Positions 1 to 8,118 of a stretch of DNA of 42,731 nucleotides are shown piece after piece. The position numbers and the translations under genes are program-made. The stretch is from Vicinamibacteraceae bacterium (GTDB lineage Bacteria; Acidobacteriota; Thermoanaerobaculia; Multivoradales; Multivoraceae). The stretch covers positions 1-42,731 of the forward strand of contig JAAXHG010000092.1 in assembly GCA_012270995.1 (NCBI GenBank), written 5' to 3'. Under the pieces are notes generated by a model that worked only from the letters and a program-made list of their open reading frames with translations, did no database searches and was not told the DNA's origin. Positions within the stretch are counted from its first letter, which is position 1. Every line of letters starts with the position of its first letter.

Positions 1-366
1 AAGCTGCTGCAGATGGCGGCGCAGGGCATGGTCCATCCCGATCTCGTGTCGAGTCTGGCGTCGCGTCTGGCGCGCCTCGCCCGCCGGGTCGACGAGGGGC
101 AGCGAACGCGAATCGTCCGGGAATCGGGCGGAGCGACCCTGGAAGGGCTGACTGGCGAACTCCTGCACAGCATCGACCCCGACGCGACGCGCGAGGCGGC
201 GATAGCCGCTCGCGCAGGCGAGGATCAGGATGTCGGCGTAGCGAACGGATCGAGAATCTCGACTCCGAACTGCTTGAAGTCGCGGACGTTTCGCGTGACG
301 ACCGTGAAACCGCGAGTCCTGGCGACGGCAGCGATCATCGCGTCCTGCAACAGGGCTACTGACTGA
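1..366 (+). CDS. C-terminal end of a protein entering from the left edge, possibly a type I restriction enzyme R subunit
   Basis: The frame is open from the first base (K-L-L-Q before the first Met), so the gene begins outside the window. The visible part has the helical pattern SLASRLARLARRVDEGQR followed by a Gly-rich turn and LLHSIDPDATREAA. This recalls the C-terminal region of EcoEI-type HsdR subunits, which couple ATP-driven translocation to DNA cleavage. That match is from memory of the family and is tentative. The last 140 bases lie antisense to vapC and do not look like conserved protein, so the natural C-terminus may lie near base 220 and the reading frame may have been extended by a lost stop. 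A helicase-like protein of another family is equally possible. Confidence 0.4.
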   Translation, partial: KLLQMAAQGMVHPDLVSSLASRLARLARRVDEGQRTRIVRESGGATLEGLTGELLHSIDPDATREAAIAARAGEDQDVGVANGSRISTPNCLKSRTFRVTTVKPRVLATAAIIASCNRATD

Positions 367-638
367 CGGTGCATCAGCCTGCCCCACTCGCGGAAGATCA
401 CTGCGTCCAGTGCCAGGACCGGGTACGCCGCCATGATCTGCTCGAGCCACTCCTCCAACATGCGGGCCTTTGTGGAATCGTGCGCCCGGGTCTTCTCGAT
501 TCCGCCCTGGATCTCTCCCACGGTCACCGCGCACAGGTGAAGTCGTTCCGATGGGACGTTCCGGATCCACTCCAGGACCGCGGGATGTGGTCGGCCGCGC
601 CGCAGCTCCGAGACGACGTTCGTGTCGAGCAGGTACAT
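225..638 (-). CDS. vapC: VapC-like PIN-domain ribonuclease toxin
   Basis: This 137-residue protein is a PIN-domain endoribonuclease, the toxin half of a type II toxin-antitoxin pair that cleaves RNA when the antitoxin is degraded. The start MYLLDTNVVSELRRG is the canonical PIN opening. The acidic metal-site residues are visible as Asp5, Glu42 (TVGEIQGG), Asp99 (LLQDAMIAA) and Asp120 (TRNVRDF). The length is normal for the family. The frame stays open upstream, but the start at 638 lies 4 bases after the antitoxin stop and matches the family. The AAGGAG there abuts the ATG directly, so translation probably depends on coupling to the upstream gene. It forms a two-gene operon with the Phd/YefM-like antitoxin. 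Confidence 0.9.
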   Translation of the reverse strand: MYLLDTNVVSELRRGRPHPAVLEWIRNVPSERLHLCAVTVGEIQGGIEKTRAHDSTKARMLEEWLEQIMAAYPVLALDAVIFREWGRLMHRQSVALLQDAMIAAVARTRGFTVVTRNVRDFKQFGVEILDPFATPTS

Positions 639-642
639 CTCC

Positions 643-903
643 TTAGTCGAGTCGAGGCGCGTCGCGATAACGGAAGTGACGTCGCGGCAGGGCCAGTTCC
701 TCGGTTCTCGGTTGGGGTGCAAGCAGCAGTTCCTTGAGACCGGGCTTCGACGCCCTCGACAGCCTGCGCCACTGTTCGATGGGCACCAGCACCGCGGTCG
801 GCACACCGCGCTTCGTGACGACCTGCGGTCCTTCGGTCACGCTCGTTTCGAGGAACTCGCTGAAGCGCGCCTTTGCATCCTGCACCTGCCACACGTTGTT
901 CAT
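643..903 (-). CDS. Phd/YefM-family antitoxin paired with VapC
   Basis: This 86-residue protein has the N-terminal signature of Phd/YefM antitoxins: MNNVWQVQDAKARFSEFLE, then a strand reading PQVVTKRGVPTAVLVP. This fold forms a DNA-binding dimer that represses its own operon, while the C-terminal tail (about residues 50-86) neutralises the toxin. A good ribosome site (GGAGGG) lies about 10 bases before the ATG. The gene is followed after 4 bases by the PIN toxin. A palindrome 19 bases upstream of the start is a plausible autoregulatory operator. The assignment to the Phd-type rather than the AbrB-type antitoxins rests on the QDAKARFSE motif. Confidence 0.88.
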   Translation of the reverse strand: MNNVWQVQDAKARFSEFLETSVTEGPQVVTKRGVPTAVLVPIEQWRRLSRASKPGLKELLLAPQPRTEELALPRRHFRYRDAPRLD

Positions 904-921
904 CGCTCGGTCCCTCCTGGT

Positions 922-942
922 GACTAGACTTCAGACTAGTCT
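922..942. promoter_or_regulatory. Inverted repeat upstream of the vapBC-like operon (candidate operator)
   Basis: GACTAG at 922-927 and CTAGTC at 936-941 form a perfect 6-bp inverted repeat with an 8-base spacer. The right arm is also part of a 10-bp palindrome, AGACTAGTCT (933-942). The site lies 19-39 bases upstream of the antitoxin ATG on the minus strand, where antitoxins of this family usually bind to repress their own promoter. Binding is inferred from position and symmetry only. Confidence 0.5.
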
Positions 943-1076
943 TGAGCCGAGTCACGGTCAAGCTGCTGGACTACACATGGCGTCGCCTTCACTCGACCGG
1001 GGACGCTCATTCGAGAGAGTCCACGCGTGCGAGGCGGTACTCTCCTCTGCACCACACCCAAGAGGAGGACCCCGCC

Positions 1077-1585
1077 ATACGCCGACCTGGAATCTCCGTC
1101 ACGATCCTCGCCACGTTTGTCGCCATCATCGCCTCTCTGGCGTGTCAGCCCGACACTGCCGAGGATGCGGCCGCCGAAGCCGACATGGACGCCCAGCACA
1201 CGGTGGAGGGAAGCGCCTCCCCGATCGACCTCCACTTCGTGCATGCAGCCGCGGAGGGCGACCTGGCGGTGATCGGAGTGTTCCTGGAGGCGGGCGAAGC
1301 CGACCCGACCATCCAGAGCATCTGGGACGCGATTTCGCCCGCCGGCGAGTCGCCGGGAGCACTGGCGGCGTTCGATCCCCGAGCACTGCTGCCGGAGGGA
1401 GGCAGCCGCTACCGCTACCCGGTTCGCTGACGACGCCGGGCTGTTCGGAGATCGTCAGTTGGGTGGTGATGACCGAGTCGATCGCGGTTTCCCAGGAGCA
1501 GGTCGACGCGTTCGCGGCCATCTATCCGATGAACGCGCGGCCGGTGCAGCCGCTGAACGAACGGACGATCGAGCTGAAGGACTGA
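1077..1585 (+). pseudogene. Alpha-carbonic anhydrase pseudogene (start lost, internal deletion, frameshift)
   Basis: Intact alpha-carbonic anhydrases are periplasmic zinc enzymes that hydrate CO2. Here an export signal (ending IIASLACQPD) leads into SASPIDLHFVHAAAEGDLAV, and a second frame supplies GSLTTPGCSE, SQEQVDAF and NARPVQPLNER, all family hallmarks. Three lesions are visible. The codon where the start should be, spaced correctly behind AGGAGG at 1063-1068, is ATA. The N-terminal motif QSPID-L is fused straight onto the mid-protein motif LHFVH, so the roughly 80-90 residues with the HWG...EH zinc histidines are gone. One base is missing near 1420, shifting the last third out of frame. 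The gene cannot make an active enzyme. Confidence 0.85.
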
Positions 1586-1601
1586 GCCGTTTCGTTCGGC
1601 T

Positions 1602-2867
1602 TCACGCGCCGCCGTCCCGGTCGCGTTCTTGGCGAACGGTCTCGGTGCTGTCCAAGCTTGAGCGAAGCGGTCGTCGCATCGCTGTGGCGCCGACGGCGAA
1701 GTCGCCTCCGCCGACCACTTCGTCCTCCCAGAGCCGCTCCAGGAAGCGCTCCCACGGCAGAATCCAGATTCCGTCATCCGTCCGTCTGACCGCGTCCTCG
1801 TTGCAGACGACGATGGCCGTCCTCGGACCGTGCTCCTCGACGAACGCGCGGAGGCCCTTGAGGTCCGCTCGTCGCACCCTGTTGGCGGCCTTCACTTCGA
1901 GCGCCACGTCCCCGTCGCGGCCCAGGACGAAGTCGCACTCGCGGCCGGACCTCGTGCGCCAGAACCGGATGGGGAAGTCGCGTTCGCGATAGGAGCGGTA
2001 GGCAAGCAGCTCCATCAGGACGAAGTGCTCCAGGGCGCGCCCGAAGTCGGGTCCGCCGGCCCTCCCGATGCGTCTGCCGGCGATATGGTTCGCGACCCCC
2101 ACGTCGAACAGGTAGAACTTCGGCGCGGCGGTGATCACGGATCGCGAAGTCCGCCGGCTGAAGGGCTCGACCAGGACGCCGAGCAGGGTATCGACCAGGA
2201 TCTGGAAGTACTCCTTGACGGTCTTGGAACTGACGCCGCAGTCCCGGGCGACGTTGCTGTAGTTCAGCATTTCGCCATTGCAGAACGCGAGCGCCTCGAA
2301 GAACCGCGAGAAGGCCGGGGCGTTGCGGGTCAGTCCCTCGTCGAACACTTCCTCCTTGAGGTAGTCGTCGACGTACCCGGCCAGCGCCCGGCGATGATGC
2401 GCCGAGTCGTAGTGCTCGGGCACGAGCCCCCGGTTCAGGGCGGTCAGCAGGTCGAAGTCGGGAATCTCACGCCAGGTCAGAGGATGAAGCGCGAAGCGCC
2501 AGGCGCGGCCGCCGAGCAGGTTCGCGCTCCCGCGCTTCAGCTTGCGGGCGCTGGAGCCGCACAGCACGAAGCTGAGGCGTTCCGCCTCGATGAGGCGGTG
2601 CGCTTCGTCGAGGAGGGCGGGCGCCTTCTGGACCTCGTCGATCAGGATCGGCAGTTCACGCTTGGCGCCCTCGGTGGCCGCGATGCGTTCACCGAGGGTC
2701 CAGGGCGCGCGCGTGAAGTCGAGCATCAGGCGCGTGTCGAGGAGATCGAAGCGAATCGACTCCGGGAACTGCCGCTGGAGCAGCGTGGACTTTCCGATCT
2801 TCCTGGCTCCCCAGAGGAAGGCCGACTGGCCGCGCGGCAGTTCGATCTTGAGTTCGCGGGCGTACAC
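1602..2867 (-). CDS. AAA-type ATPase with DUF4143 C-terminal domain
   Basis: This 421-residue protein joins an N-terminal ATPase to a C-terminal DUF4143 domain. The Walker A loop is GARKIGKS (Lys26) and the Walker B is LPILIDEVQKAP. The C-terminal part carries CDFVLG...ALEVKA, the D-x(n)-E-x-K pattern of a PD-(D/E)XK nuclease-like fold. The family is widespread in bacteria and archaea, often mobile and of unresolved role. A longer frame exists upstream, but the GTG at 2867 is preferred: it is preceded by GGAGG with a 6-base spacer, and VYARELKIELPRGQSAFLWG is the usual family N-terminus. The 16-residue tail beyond the domain (RRPLRSSLDSTETVRQ...) looks unconserved. Two palindromes sit directly upstream. 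Confidence 0.88.
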   Translation of the reverse strand: MYARELKIELPRGQSAFLWGARKIGKSTLLQRQFPESIRFDLLDTRLMLDFTRAPWTLGERIAATEGAKRELPILIDEVQKAPALLDEAHRLIEAERLSFVLCGSSARKLKRGSANLLGGRAWRFALHPLTWREIPDFDLLTALNRGLVPEHYDSAHHRRALAGYVDDYLKEEVFDEGLTRNAPAFSRFFEALAFCNGEMLNYSNVARDCGVSSKTVKEYFQILVDTLLGVLVEPFSRRTSRSVITAAPKFYLFDVGVANHIAGRRIGRAGGPDFGRALEHFVLMELLAYRSYRERDFPIRFWRTRSGRECDFVLGRDGDVALEVKAANRVRRADLKGLRAFVEEHGPRTAIVVCNEDAVRRTDDGIWILPWERFLERLWEDEVVGGGDFAVGATAMRRPLRSSLDSTETVRQERDRDGGA

Positions 2868-2882
2868 GGTTGGCCTCCGATC

Positions 2883-2929
2883 TCGGAGTGTACTCCGAAA
2901 CAGTCGAACTATCTCGGAGTACACTCCGG
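2883..2929. promoter_or_regulatory. Two 16-bp palindromes upstream of the DUF4143 ATPase (candidate operator pair)
   Basis: TCGGAGTGTACTCCGA (2883-2898) and TCGGAGTACACTCCGG (2914-2929) are near-perfect palindromes and near reverse complements of each other. They are spaced 31 bp start to start, about three helical turns, so both would face the same side of the DNA. They sit between 5 and 51 bases upstream of the GGAGG ribosome site. This is the layout of a cooperative repressor or autoregulator site. No regulator is encoded next door except the ATPase itself. Confidence 0.6.
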
Positions 2930-3055
2930 GAACGGAGGCGGAGCGGGAGAACTGCCCACCGCGTGGGCGATCGTCAGAGAATGCCCTAGGCTTGGAACTG
3001 ACCGATCTCCTGGTGTCGGTAGCCTTCAAAGCCCTACGCCGTGATGGGGACCTAC

Positions 3056-3244
3056 ATGAGATACGCCCTGAAGTCGTTCTACGGCGAGAGCATGCACTTC
3101 GGCATCTCGACCGCCGCGCCCGCGCGCCAGCAGGTGCTGGACTTCTTCAAAGGTAGTGGCTTGGAAGTGGAGAGCTTCGAGCCGCTCGGCCGTGAGTCAG
3201 GTCGCGGCACGCCGATCGGCGGTTTGATCGTGGCGGCCACATGA
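3056..3244 (+). CDS. Small ORF translationally coupled to the PhyH gene, unknown or remnant
   Basis: This reads 62 residues from ATG 3056, behind GGGGA, with alternative GTG/ATG starts at 3041/3044. The protein (MRYALKSFYGESMHFGIS...FFKGSGLEVESFEPLGR...GGLIVAAT) is not a family I can name with confidence. Its ending resembles the last strands of some small-molecule methyltransferases, so it may be the relic C-terminus of a longer gene; an in-frame stop lies at 3020-3022. The stop overlaps the next start as ATGA (3241-3244), the classic sign of translational coupling, which argues that the reading frame is or was translated together with the PhyH enzyme. Confidence 0.4.
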   Translation: MRYALKSFYGESMHFGISTAAPARQQVLDFFKGSGLEVESFEPLGRESGRGTPIGGLIVAAT

Positions 3245-4059
3245 CGCCGAAGCCCCATCCGCTCAACCAGGACTTTCGCTGGGAACCGAGAGGCGGCCCC
3301 TACCGTCGCATCTCTTCCGCGCAGGCCCGCCAGTGGAGCGAGCAGGGCTTCTTCGTGCTGGAGGACGCTGTCGAGCCGACCACGCTCGAGCGCCTGATCG
3401 CCGAGATCGACCCCTGGGAGGCCAAAGCGGAAGCGGCGCTGCGCGAGTTGCCGCAGGGGCGTCGCTTCATCGCCCGCGCCGACGAGATCACCTTCACCGT
3501 TCACCTGGTGCTGCGCTCGGCTTTCCTGCGCGACTTCTGTGCCGGTCCTCTCTTCCGCGATCTTGCCTGGGACCTGGTGGGCCCCGACGTTCGACTCTAC
3601 TGGGACCAGGCGGTCTACAAGAAGCCGAGCGTTCCGGCCCCCTTTCCGTGGCACCAGGACAACGGCTACGGCTTCCTCGACCCGCAGGCCTACCTCACCT
3701 GCTGGATCGCACTGACCGACGCCACCACCAGCAACGGTTGCCCGAGGGTACTCTCGGGACTGCATCGCCACGGCACCCTCGAGCACTGGACCACCGACCT
3801 CGGCTACTGCTGCGCGGACGAGGACGCCGAGGGGATCGCCGCGCCGGCGAGGGCGGGCAGCATCGTCGTCTTCTCCTCACTCACGCCGCATGCGACCGGG
3901 CCGAATCTCACCTCCGAGGTCCGCAAGGCCTACATCGTTCAGCTCGCCCCCGACGGGGCCCGCCGCATGGAGCCCGACGGGCGTGGCGGCTACCGGCCCG
4001 TTCTCCAGAACGACCCGGATCGACAATTCTCCATCCTCAGAAGCGGACGCCGAGCTTGA
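3241..4059 (+). CDS. Phytanoyl-CoA dioxygenase (PhyH) family protein 1
   Basis: This 272-residue protein belongs to the PhyH branch of Fe(II)/2-oxoglutarate-dependent oxygenases, which hydroxylate small molecules or lipids using O2. The iron ligands fit His138-x-Asp140 in PFPWHQDNGYGF and distal His217 in TPHATGPN, with Arg228 as the probable 2-oxoglutarate anchor. There is no signal peptide, so the enzyme should be cytoplasmic. The ATG overlaps the stop of the small upstream ORF. The last 23 bases overlap the end of the convergent TonB receptor gene. The substrate cannot be told from sequence. The family is often expanded in marine and host-associated bacteria, and two further members are in this window. 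Confidence 0.87.
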   Translation: MTPKPHPLNQDFRWEPRGGPYRRISSAQARQWSEQGFFVLEDAVEPTTLERLIAEIDPWEAKAEAALRELPQGRRFIARADEITFTVHLVLRSAFLRDFCAGPLFRDLAWDLVGPDVRLYWDQAVYKKPSVPAPFPWHQDNGYGFLDPQAYLTCWIALTDATTSNGCPRVLSGLHRHGTLEHWTTDLGYCCADEDAEGIAAPARAGSIVVFSSLTPHATGPNLTSEVRKAYIVQLAPDGARRMEPDGRGGYRPVLQNDPDRQFSILRSGRRA

Positions 4060-6724
4060 GGCGGAACTCCCGCGTGGCCTGGTATGCGATGAGCGAGCCG
4101 AGTGGATTGCCGTTCCTCGTGTTGATGTAGACGAGCGCCTGCTCGTTGGTGACGTTCGAGGCTTCGCCGCCGACGATGCCTTGCACCCCGCCCCGGATCG
4201 GGAACTGGTAGGTGGCGTTCAGGTTCAGCGTTTGGAAGTCGTCGAGCCGGTTGGCGCCTCTCGCCTCGCGGAGGGTCGTCGTCGTGATCGTCTGGCCGGA
4301 AACCGGGTGCCTGACCTGGGTGGAGGGCTGCAATCCCCACGGCTCGCCGTCGGACCAGTGGAGGGCTGCACTGGTCATCAGGTCATGGCTGCCGAACCTC
4401 CAGACCTTCATGCCGATGACGTTGATGATGCGGTCCCGCTGGTAACTGATGGGCCCGAACCAGTTGGGGCCACTGGTGGGATTGAGAATCCCGGTCGAGA
4501 CCTCGATGCCGCCGAAGCCTTCCAGGTGGTCGTCGTTGTCGTTGCGGGACTCGTTGTTGCCTTCGTTCCAGTCCCTCCCGTAGTTCATCCGCAGCGACCA
4601 GTCGTTGCGAAACGCCCGGTTGAGCTGGAACAGCACGCCCTCGTACTGGCGTCTGTTCTGCGGCCAGTTTCTCAGGTCGCGAACGACCGCGCCCTGGTCG
4701 TCGAACTGCAGGGTGCTGTGGAACATGTTCTCCATCTCCCACGAGGTCACGCGCGACTTGAAGACCCAGTTGTTCGAGAACTGCCAGTCGAAGCCCACCG
4801 AGATCTCTTCCTTGTAGTAGGGCTCGACGGAGGAGGCCAGGGGGTCACGGGGCTCGACGCGGCGCTGGAAGATGTCGTAGAGCTCCGTCTCGGGATTCCA
4901 GCCGTACTGGGTGTAGGCGTTCTCCCCATTGGCGCCGGCGGTGAACTCCGTGAAGACGACACCCAGGCCGATGTAGTCCCAGTAGCGCCCGGCGGATGCC
5001 TTGACCAGCATCCTGCCGTCGGCGTTGATGTCGTAGACCGCCGACAGGCGCGGCGCCACCTTCTGGAACTCCATGACCTCCTGGCCGATGTTGTTGTTGA
5101 TGTTCTGGGTGTCCTGGCGCAGGCCGAGGCTGACGGTGAGGTGGTCACCGACCGTGATCCGGTCCTGGACATAGGCGGCACCCAGGGAGCTTGTGAAGGC
5201 GGTGTTGCAGGGGACGGGACAGTCGAAGACCCGTTTGTTGGTCGGGCTCTCGTAGCCGCCGGGCAACGAGCGGCCGTAGCCGCGGCCGCGGTACTCGGTA
5301 CCGATACTCGTGATCGTCGCGAAGGTCACGTCCTGGAAGTCGATGCCTGCCTTGAACTCGTGCTTGCCTCTGAAGAAGGTCAGCGAGGCATTCGCCTGAT
5401 CGCGCGGAAAGTCGTTTCCACCGGCGCCCAAACGCTGCACGGGAGCGTTGTAGCGCTTACCGTCGGCGAGATCGCGGTAGCGGAAGTTGTTGCCGTCGGG
5501 CGAGTCGGGAGACGCTCCGGGGAGGATCTCCGCCGGCGGCGCCCCAATGCGCGCCGTCGTAAGCTCGCGGTTGGCGGCCTTGACCTCGAGGAATGCCGAG
5601 TTGGTCAGGGCGAAGCTCCAGGTCAGGGTCTGGATTCGGTTGTTCCAACTGTTCCTGGTGATCGAATAGACGTCGGCCGCTGTTCCGGGTGGGTTGAGGC
5701 GGCCTGACGGGGAATCGATCCAGGTCAACGCAAGCTGGTGGCGGTCGTTGGGCTGGGTGTTGAACTTGCCGACGAGCGGCTCCGCCTCGCGGTTGACGTC
5801 GACCAGATCGCCCTCGGCGGTCCGGTCGAGCTGGTTGTCGTTCATTTCGCTGATGGATGCGTAGAACCAGGCCTTGTCCCGGAAGAGCGGCCCGCCAAGG
5901 CCGGATTCGTAGCTGCTGATCATGGAATCCGGCCGCTCGATTCCGAGCCAGTTTTCGGCGCGCCACGCCGGGTTCTGGCCGATGTAGAGGAAGTCTCCGT
6001 GGAATTCGTTGGTGCCCGTCTTGATCGTCGTGTTCAGCACACCGCTGATCCCCCGGCCGTACTCGGCGCTGAAGCCGGCGGACTCCATCCTGTTCTCGGT
6101 GATCACGGTCGACGGCATGTAGAAGGTCATTTCGCCCCCGCGCCGGTTGTGGGAGATGTCGACGCCGTCGATGAACGTGACCACTTCCTGGGCGATGCCG
6201 CCGTTGACCCCGGGGGCCTGAACGAAGTTCTGGTGCCAGGGCACGACGCCGGCCATCAGCCTCATGTTCTCCCAGTAGTTACGCGAGCCTTGGGCGACGT
6301 GCTCGAGTATCTCTTCCCCGAGCGCCGTAACGGCGCCGGTGTCGTACTTCGTGACCAGCGCCGCCTCCGAGGTGACGGTGATCTCCTCGGCCGTGGCCCC
6401 GAGAACGAGGTCGACGTCCTCGCGCTTCCCCAGCTCGAGGACGACGGCGCGCTCGACCGAGCCCAGGCCCTCGAGGTCGGCGGTAACCATGTAGTTACCC
6501 GACTGGAGCAGGGCGAAGCGATAGTCGCCGTTGGCGTCGGTGATCTCGGTCCTCGTGTTCTGGGGACCGGTCAGGGTCACGGTGACGCCGGGCAGGCCGT
6601 CACCCTGGGCGTCGGTTATCGTGCCGTCGATGGTCGACGTCTGCGGGCCGTCGGCCAGAAGCGGCAAGGCGCAGAGGGCGATGGCGAAGGTCCAGATGGA
6701 GGACCTGATGGCGGCGGCTCTCAC
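4037..6724 (-). CDS. TonB-dependent outer-membrane receptor 1 with carboxypeptidase-regulatory-like N-terminus
   Basis: This 895-residue protein begins with a Sec signal peptide (about residues 1-24, ending LLADG). A carboxypeptidase-regulatory-like Ig domain follows (DGTITDAQGDGLPGVTVTL, about 28-105), then a plug domain (about 110-250), then a long beta-barrel ending REFRLKLGVRF with the terminal Phe needed for BAM-mediated insertion. Such Oar-like receptors take up large or complexed ligands using the TonB-ExbBD system. The start is a GTG at 6724 behind GGAGGAGA. The gene is divergent from the secreted FAH-family gene and convergent with PhyH 1. A paralogue with the same signal-domain junction (ADGPQT) lies at 25283-28012. 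No TonB box is obvious and the ligand is unknown. Confidence 0.93.
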   Translation of the reverse strand: MRAAAIRSSIWTFAIALCALPLLADGPQTSTIDGTITDAQGDGLPGVTVTLTGPQNTRTEITDANGDYRFALLQSGNYMVTADLEGLGSVERAVVLELGKREDVDLVLGATAEEITVTSEAALVTKYDTGAVTALGEEILEHVAQGSRNYWENMRLMAGVVPWHQNFVQAPGVNGGIAQEVVTFIDGVDISHNRRGGEMTFYMPSTVITENRMESAGFSAEYGRGISGVLNTTIKTGTNEFHGDFLYIGQNPAWRAENWLGIERPDSMISSYESGLGGPLFRDKAWFYASISEMNDNQLDRTAEGDLVDVNREAEPLVGKFNTQPNDRHQLALTWIDSPSGRLNPPGTAADVYSITRNSWNNRIQTLTWSFALTNSAFLEVKAANRELTTARIGAPPAEILPGASPDSPDGNNFRYRDLADGKRYNAPVQRLGAGGNDFPRDQANASLTFFRGKHEFKAGIDFQDVTFATITSIGTEYRGRGYGRSLPGGYESPTNKRVFDCPVPCNTAFTSSLGAAYVQDRITVGDHLTVSLGLRQDTQNINNNIGQEVMEFQKVAPRLSAVYDINADGRMLVKASAGRYWDYIGLGVVFTEFTAGANGENAYTQYGWNPETELYDIFQRRVEPRDPLASSVEPYYKEEISVGFDWQFSNNWVFKSRVTSWEMENMFHSTLQFDDQGAVVRDLRNWPQNRRQYEGVLFQLNRAFRNDWSLRMNYGRDWNEGNNESRNDNDDHLEGFGGIEVSTGILNPTSGPNWFGPISYQRDRIINVIGMKVWRFGSHDLMTSAALHWSDGEPWGLQPSTQVRHPVSGQTITTTTLREARGANRLDDFQTLNLNATYQFPIRGGVQGIVGGEASNVTNEQALVYINTRNGNPLGSLIAYQATREFRLKLGVRF

Positions 6725-6925
6725 GATTTCTCTCCTCCAGAGTCTGCGACCCGCTGATCGGCGTTCCTGTTGGGGGCGCCACCGGGCCGCGTGATGGAAA
6801 CTGCCAAGCCAACGTGCGCTCGCGCCTTGACCGGAAGCTGAGGCACGGAAAACCCTGTTGGAAGTCTCAAACGCTGTGCCACGAAGAAGAACCGTGGGAT
6901 AAGGTGCGCTTGGGTCCGCCTTCCA

Positions 6926-6937
6926 TAAGTCGACTTA
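6926..6937. promoter_or_regulatory. 12-bp perfect palindrome before the FAH-family gene
   Basis: TAAGTCGACTTA is a perfect palindrome ending 11 bases before the ATG at 6949, in the 224-bp divergent region between TonB receptor 1 and the FAH-family gene. Its position suits a repressor site blocking translation initiation or early transcription. I found no clear sigma-70 promoter in this region. Confidence 0.35.
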
Positions 6938-6948
6938 GGCAGAGAACC

Positions 6949-8097
6949 ATGCGTGAACTTCGCCGGTGTCCGCTCGCCGGTCTCGTGGTCGCCCTGCTGA
7001 GCGCCGCCGCTGCCTTTGGCCAGGCGACGGAGTCGGCCGAGCCGTTCAAGGTCGGCACCTTCGACATCGACGGCGTGCCGCGCGTCGGCCTCGTCCTGCG
7101 GGACAGCCTGGTGGTCGACATCGCGGAGGCGAACCGGGGACTCGAGGCGGATCCCGCCTACCCCAGGATGCCGATGCCGGAGGACATGCTCGAGCTCATC
7201 GGCCGCTACGAGTACGGTCTCAAGTACCGGCTGTACGAGATCGTGAACCATCTCGTCGGAAGCGAGCTTCTCGGGAGCGGGGCGCCCGGATACGTCCATC
7301 CGGTCGGCGAACTCCGGATCCGGCCGCCGATCATGTATCCGGGGAAGATCCTGAACGCCGCGGTCAACTTCTACAGTCACGTCAATGAGTCGGGAACCGA
7401 GGAAGAGCGAGCCGCGGCCCGGCGTCAGCGCCGGGAGAACCGGGGCGTTCCGTATCTCTTTCTCAAGCCGTCCCGGGGTGCGGTCGTCGGCAGCGGCGAC
7501 GAGATCGTCATCCCCTACGGCCGCGACCGCACCGACTGGGAGGTCGAGCTGGGCGCGGTCATCGGGCGGACTGCGAGGTACGTCTCCGCCGCCGACGCTC
7601 AGGACCACGTCTTCGGCTACATGGTCTCCATCGACGTCTCCGACCGCGGCGGGCGGCCGCCGGGAGGCAACCCCATCCGCAGTGACTGGTTCGTCGGCAA
7701 GGGGCACGACACCTTCGCCCCGCAGGGACCGTGGATCGTGCCCCGCGAGTTCTACGGCGATCCGATGGAGAACCTCCGCCAGACCCTGAGCGTCGACGGC
7801 ACCCTGCTCCAGGAGGCGCGCGCCGGCGACATGATCCACTCGCTCTGGGAGCTGATCGAGTACGGGTCGTCGATCATCACGCTCTACCCGGGCGACGTGA
7901 TCAACAACGGCACCTCAGGCGGCACGGCGGCCGGAGCCGCCGCGACCCGCGGGCCGGAGGACCGCTTCCTCAAGCCGGGCGAGGTGGTCGAGGCGTCGAT
8001 CGACGGCATCGGCACGCTTCGGCTGCCGGTCGTTGCCGGCGAGAAGCCGCCGGGTGGGACCGGGGCCCGGCTGCCGCCGGTCAGGTCGTATCGCTGA
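6949..8097 (+). CDS. Exported fumarylacetoacetate hydrolase (FAH) family protein
   Basis: This 382-residue protein has the FAH fold, whose members hydrolyse or decarboxylate C-C bonds in acylpyruvate-like intermediates of aromatic catabolism using a divalent metal. The metal ligands are visible as Glu198 and Glu200 in DWEVELGAVIG and Asp229 in IDVSDRG. The C-terminal part has the family glycine-rich stretch (INNGTSGGTAAG). A signal peptide precedes the domain (MRELRRCPLAGLVVALLSAA, cleavage near AFGQ). This is unusual, since characterised FAH enzymes are cytosolic. The ATG at 6949 was chosen because it opens the signal peptide; the frame is open back to 6814. It is divergent from TonB receptor 1 and ends 21 bases from convergent PhyH 2. 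Confidence 0.85.
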   Translation: MRELRRCPLAGLVVALLSAAAAFGQATESAEPFKVGTFDIDGVPRVGLVLRDSLVVDIAEANRGLEADPAYPRMPMPEDMLELIGRYEYGLKYRLYEIVNHLVGSELLGSGAPGYVHPVGELRIRPPIMYPGKILNAAVNFYSHVNESGTEEERAAARRQRRENRGVPYLFLKPSRGAVVGSGDEIVIPYGRDRTDWEVELGAVIGRTARYVSAADAQDHVFGYMVSIDVSDRGGRPPGGNPIRSDWFVGKGHDTFAPQGPWIVPREFYGDPMENLRQTLSVDGTLLQEARAGDMIHSLWELIEYGSSIITLYPGDVINNGTSGGTAAGAAATRGPEDRFLKPGEVVEASIDGIGTLRLPVVAGEKPPGGTGARLPPVRSYR

Positions 8098-8118
8098 CGA
8101 CTCGGTGCAGGCGTCTGG

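Noticed and set aside
1..3000. A defence island built from a restriction fragment, VapBC and the DUF4143 ATPase
   Set aside because: The restriction assignment rests on a short C-terminal fragment, and no methylase, specificity subunit or other defence gene is present. The genes lie next to a decayed carbonic anhydrase, so the grouping is not supported.
3890..5707. 605-residue open frame antisense to TonB receptor 1
   Set aside because: High-GC shadow frame with Val/Asp/Gly-rich sequence and no domain. The opposite strand encodes a complete receptor with signal, plug and barrel motifs.
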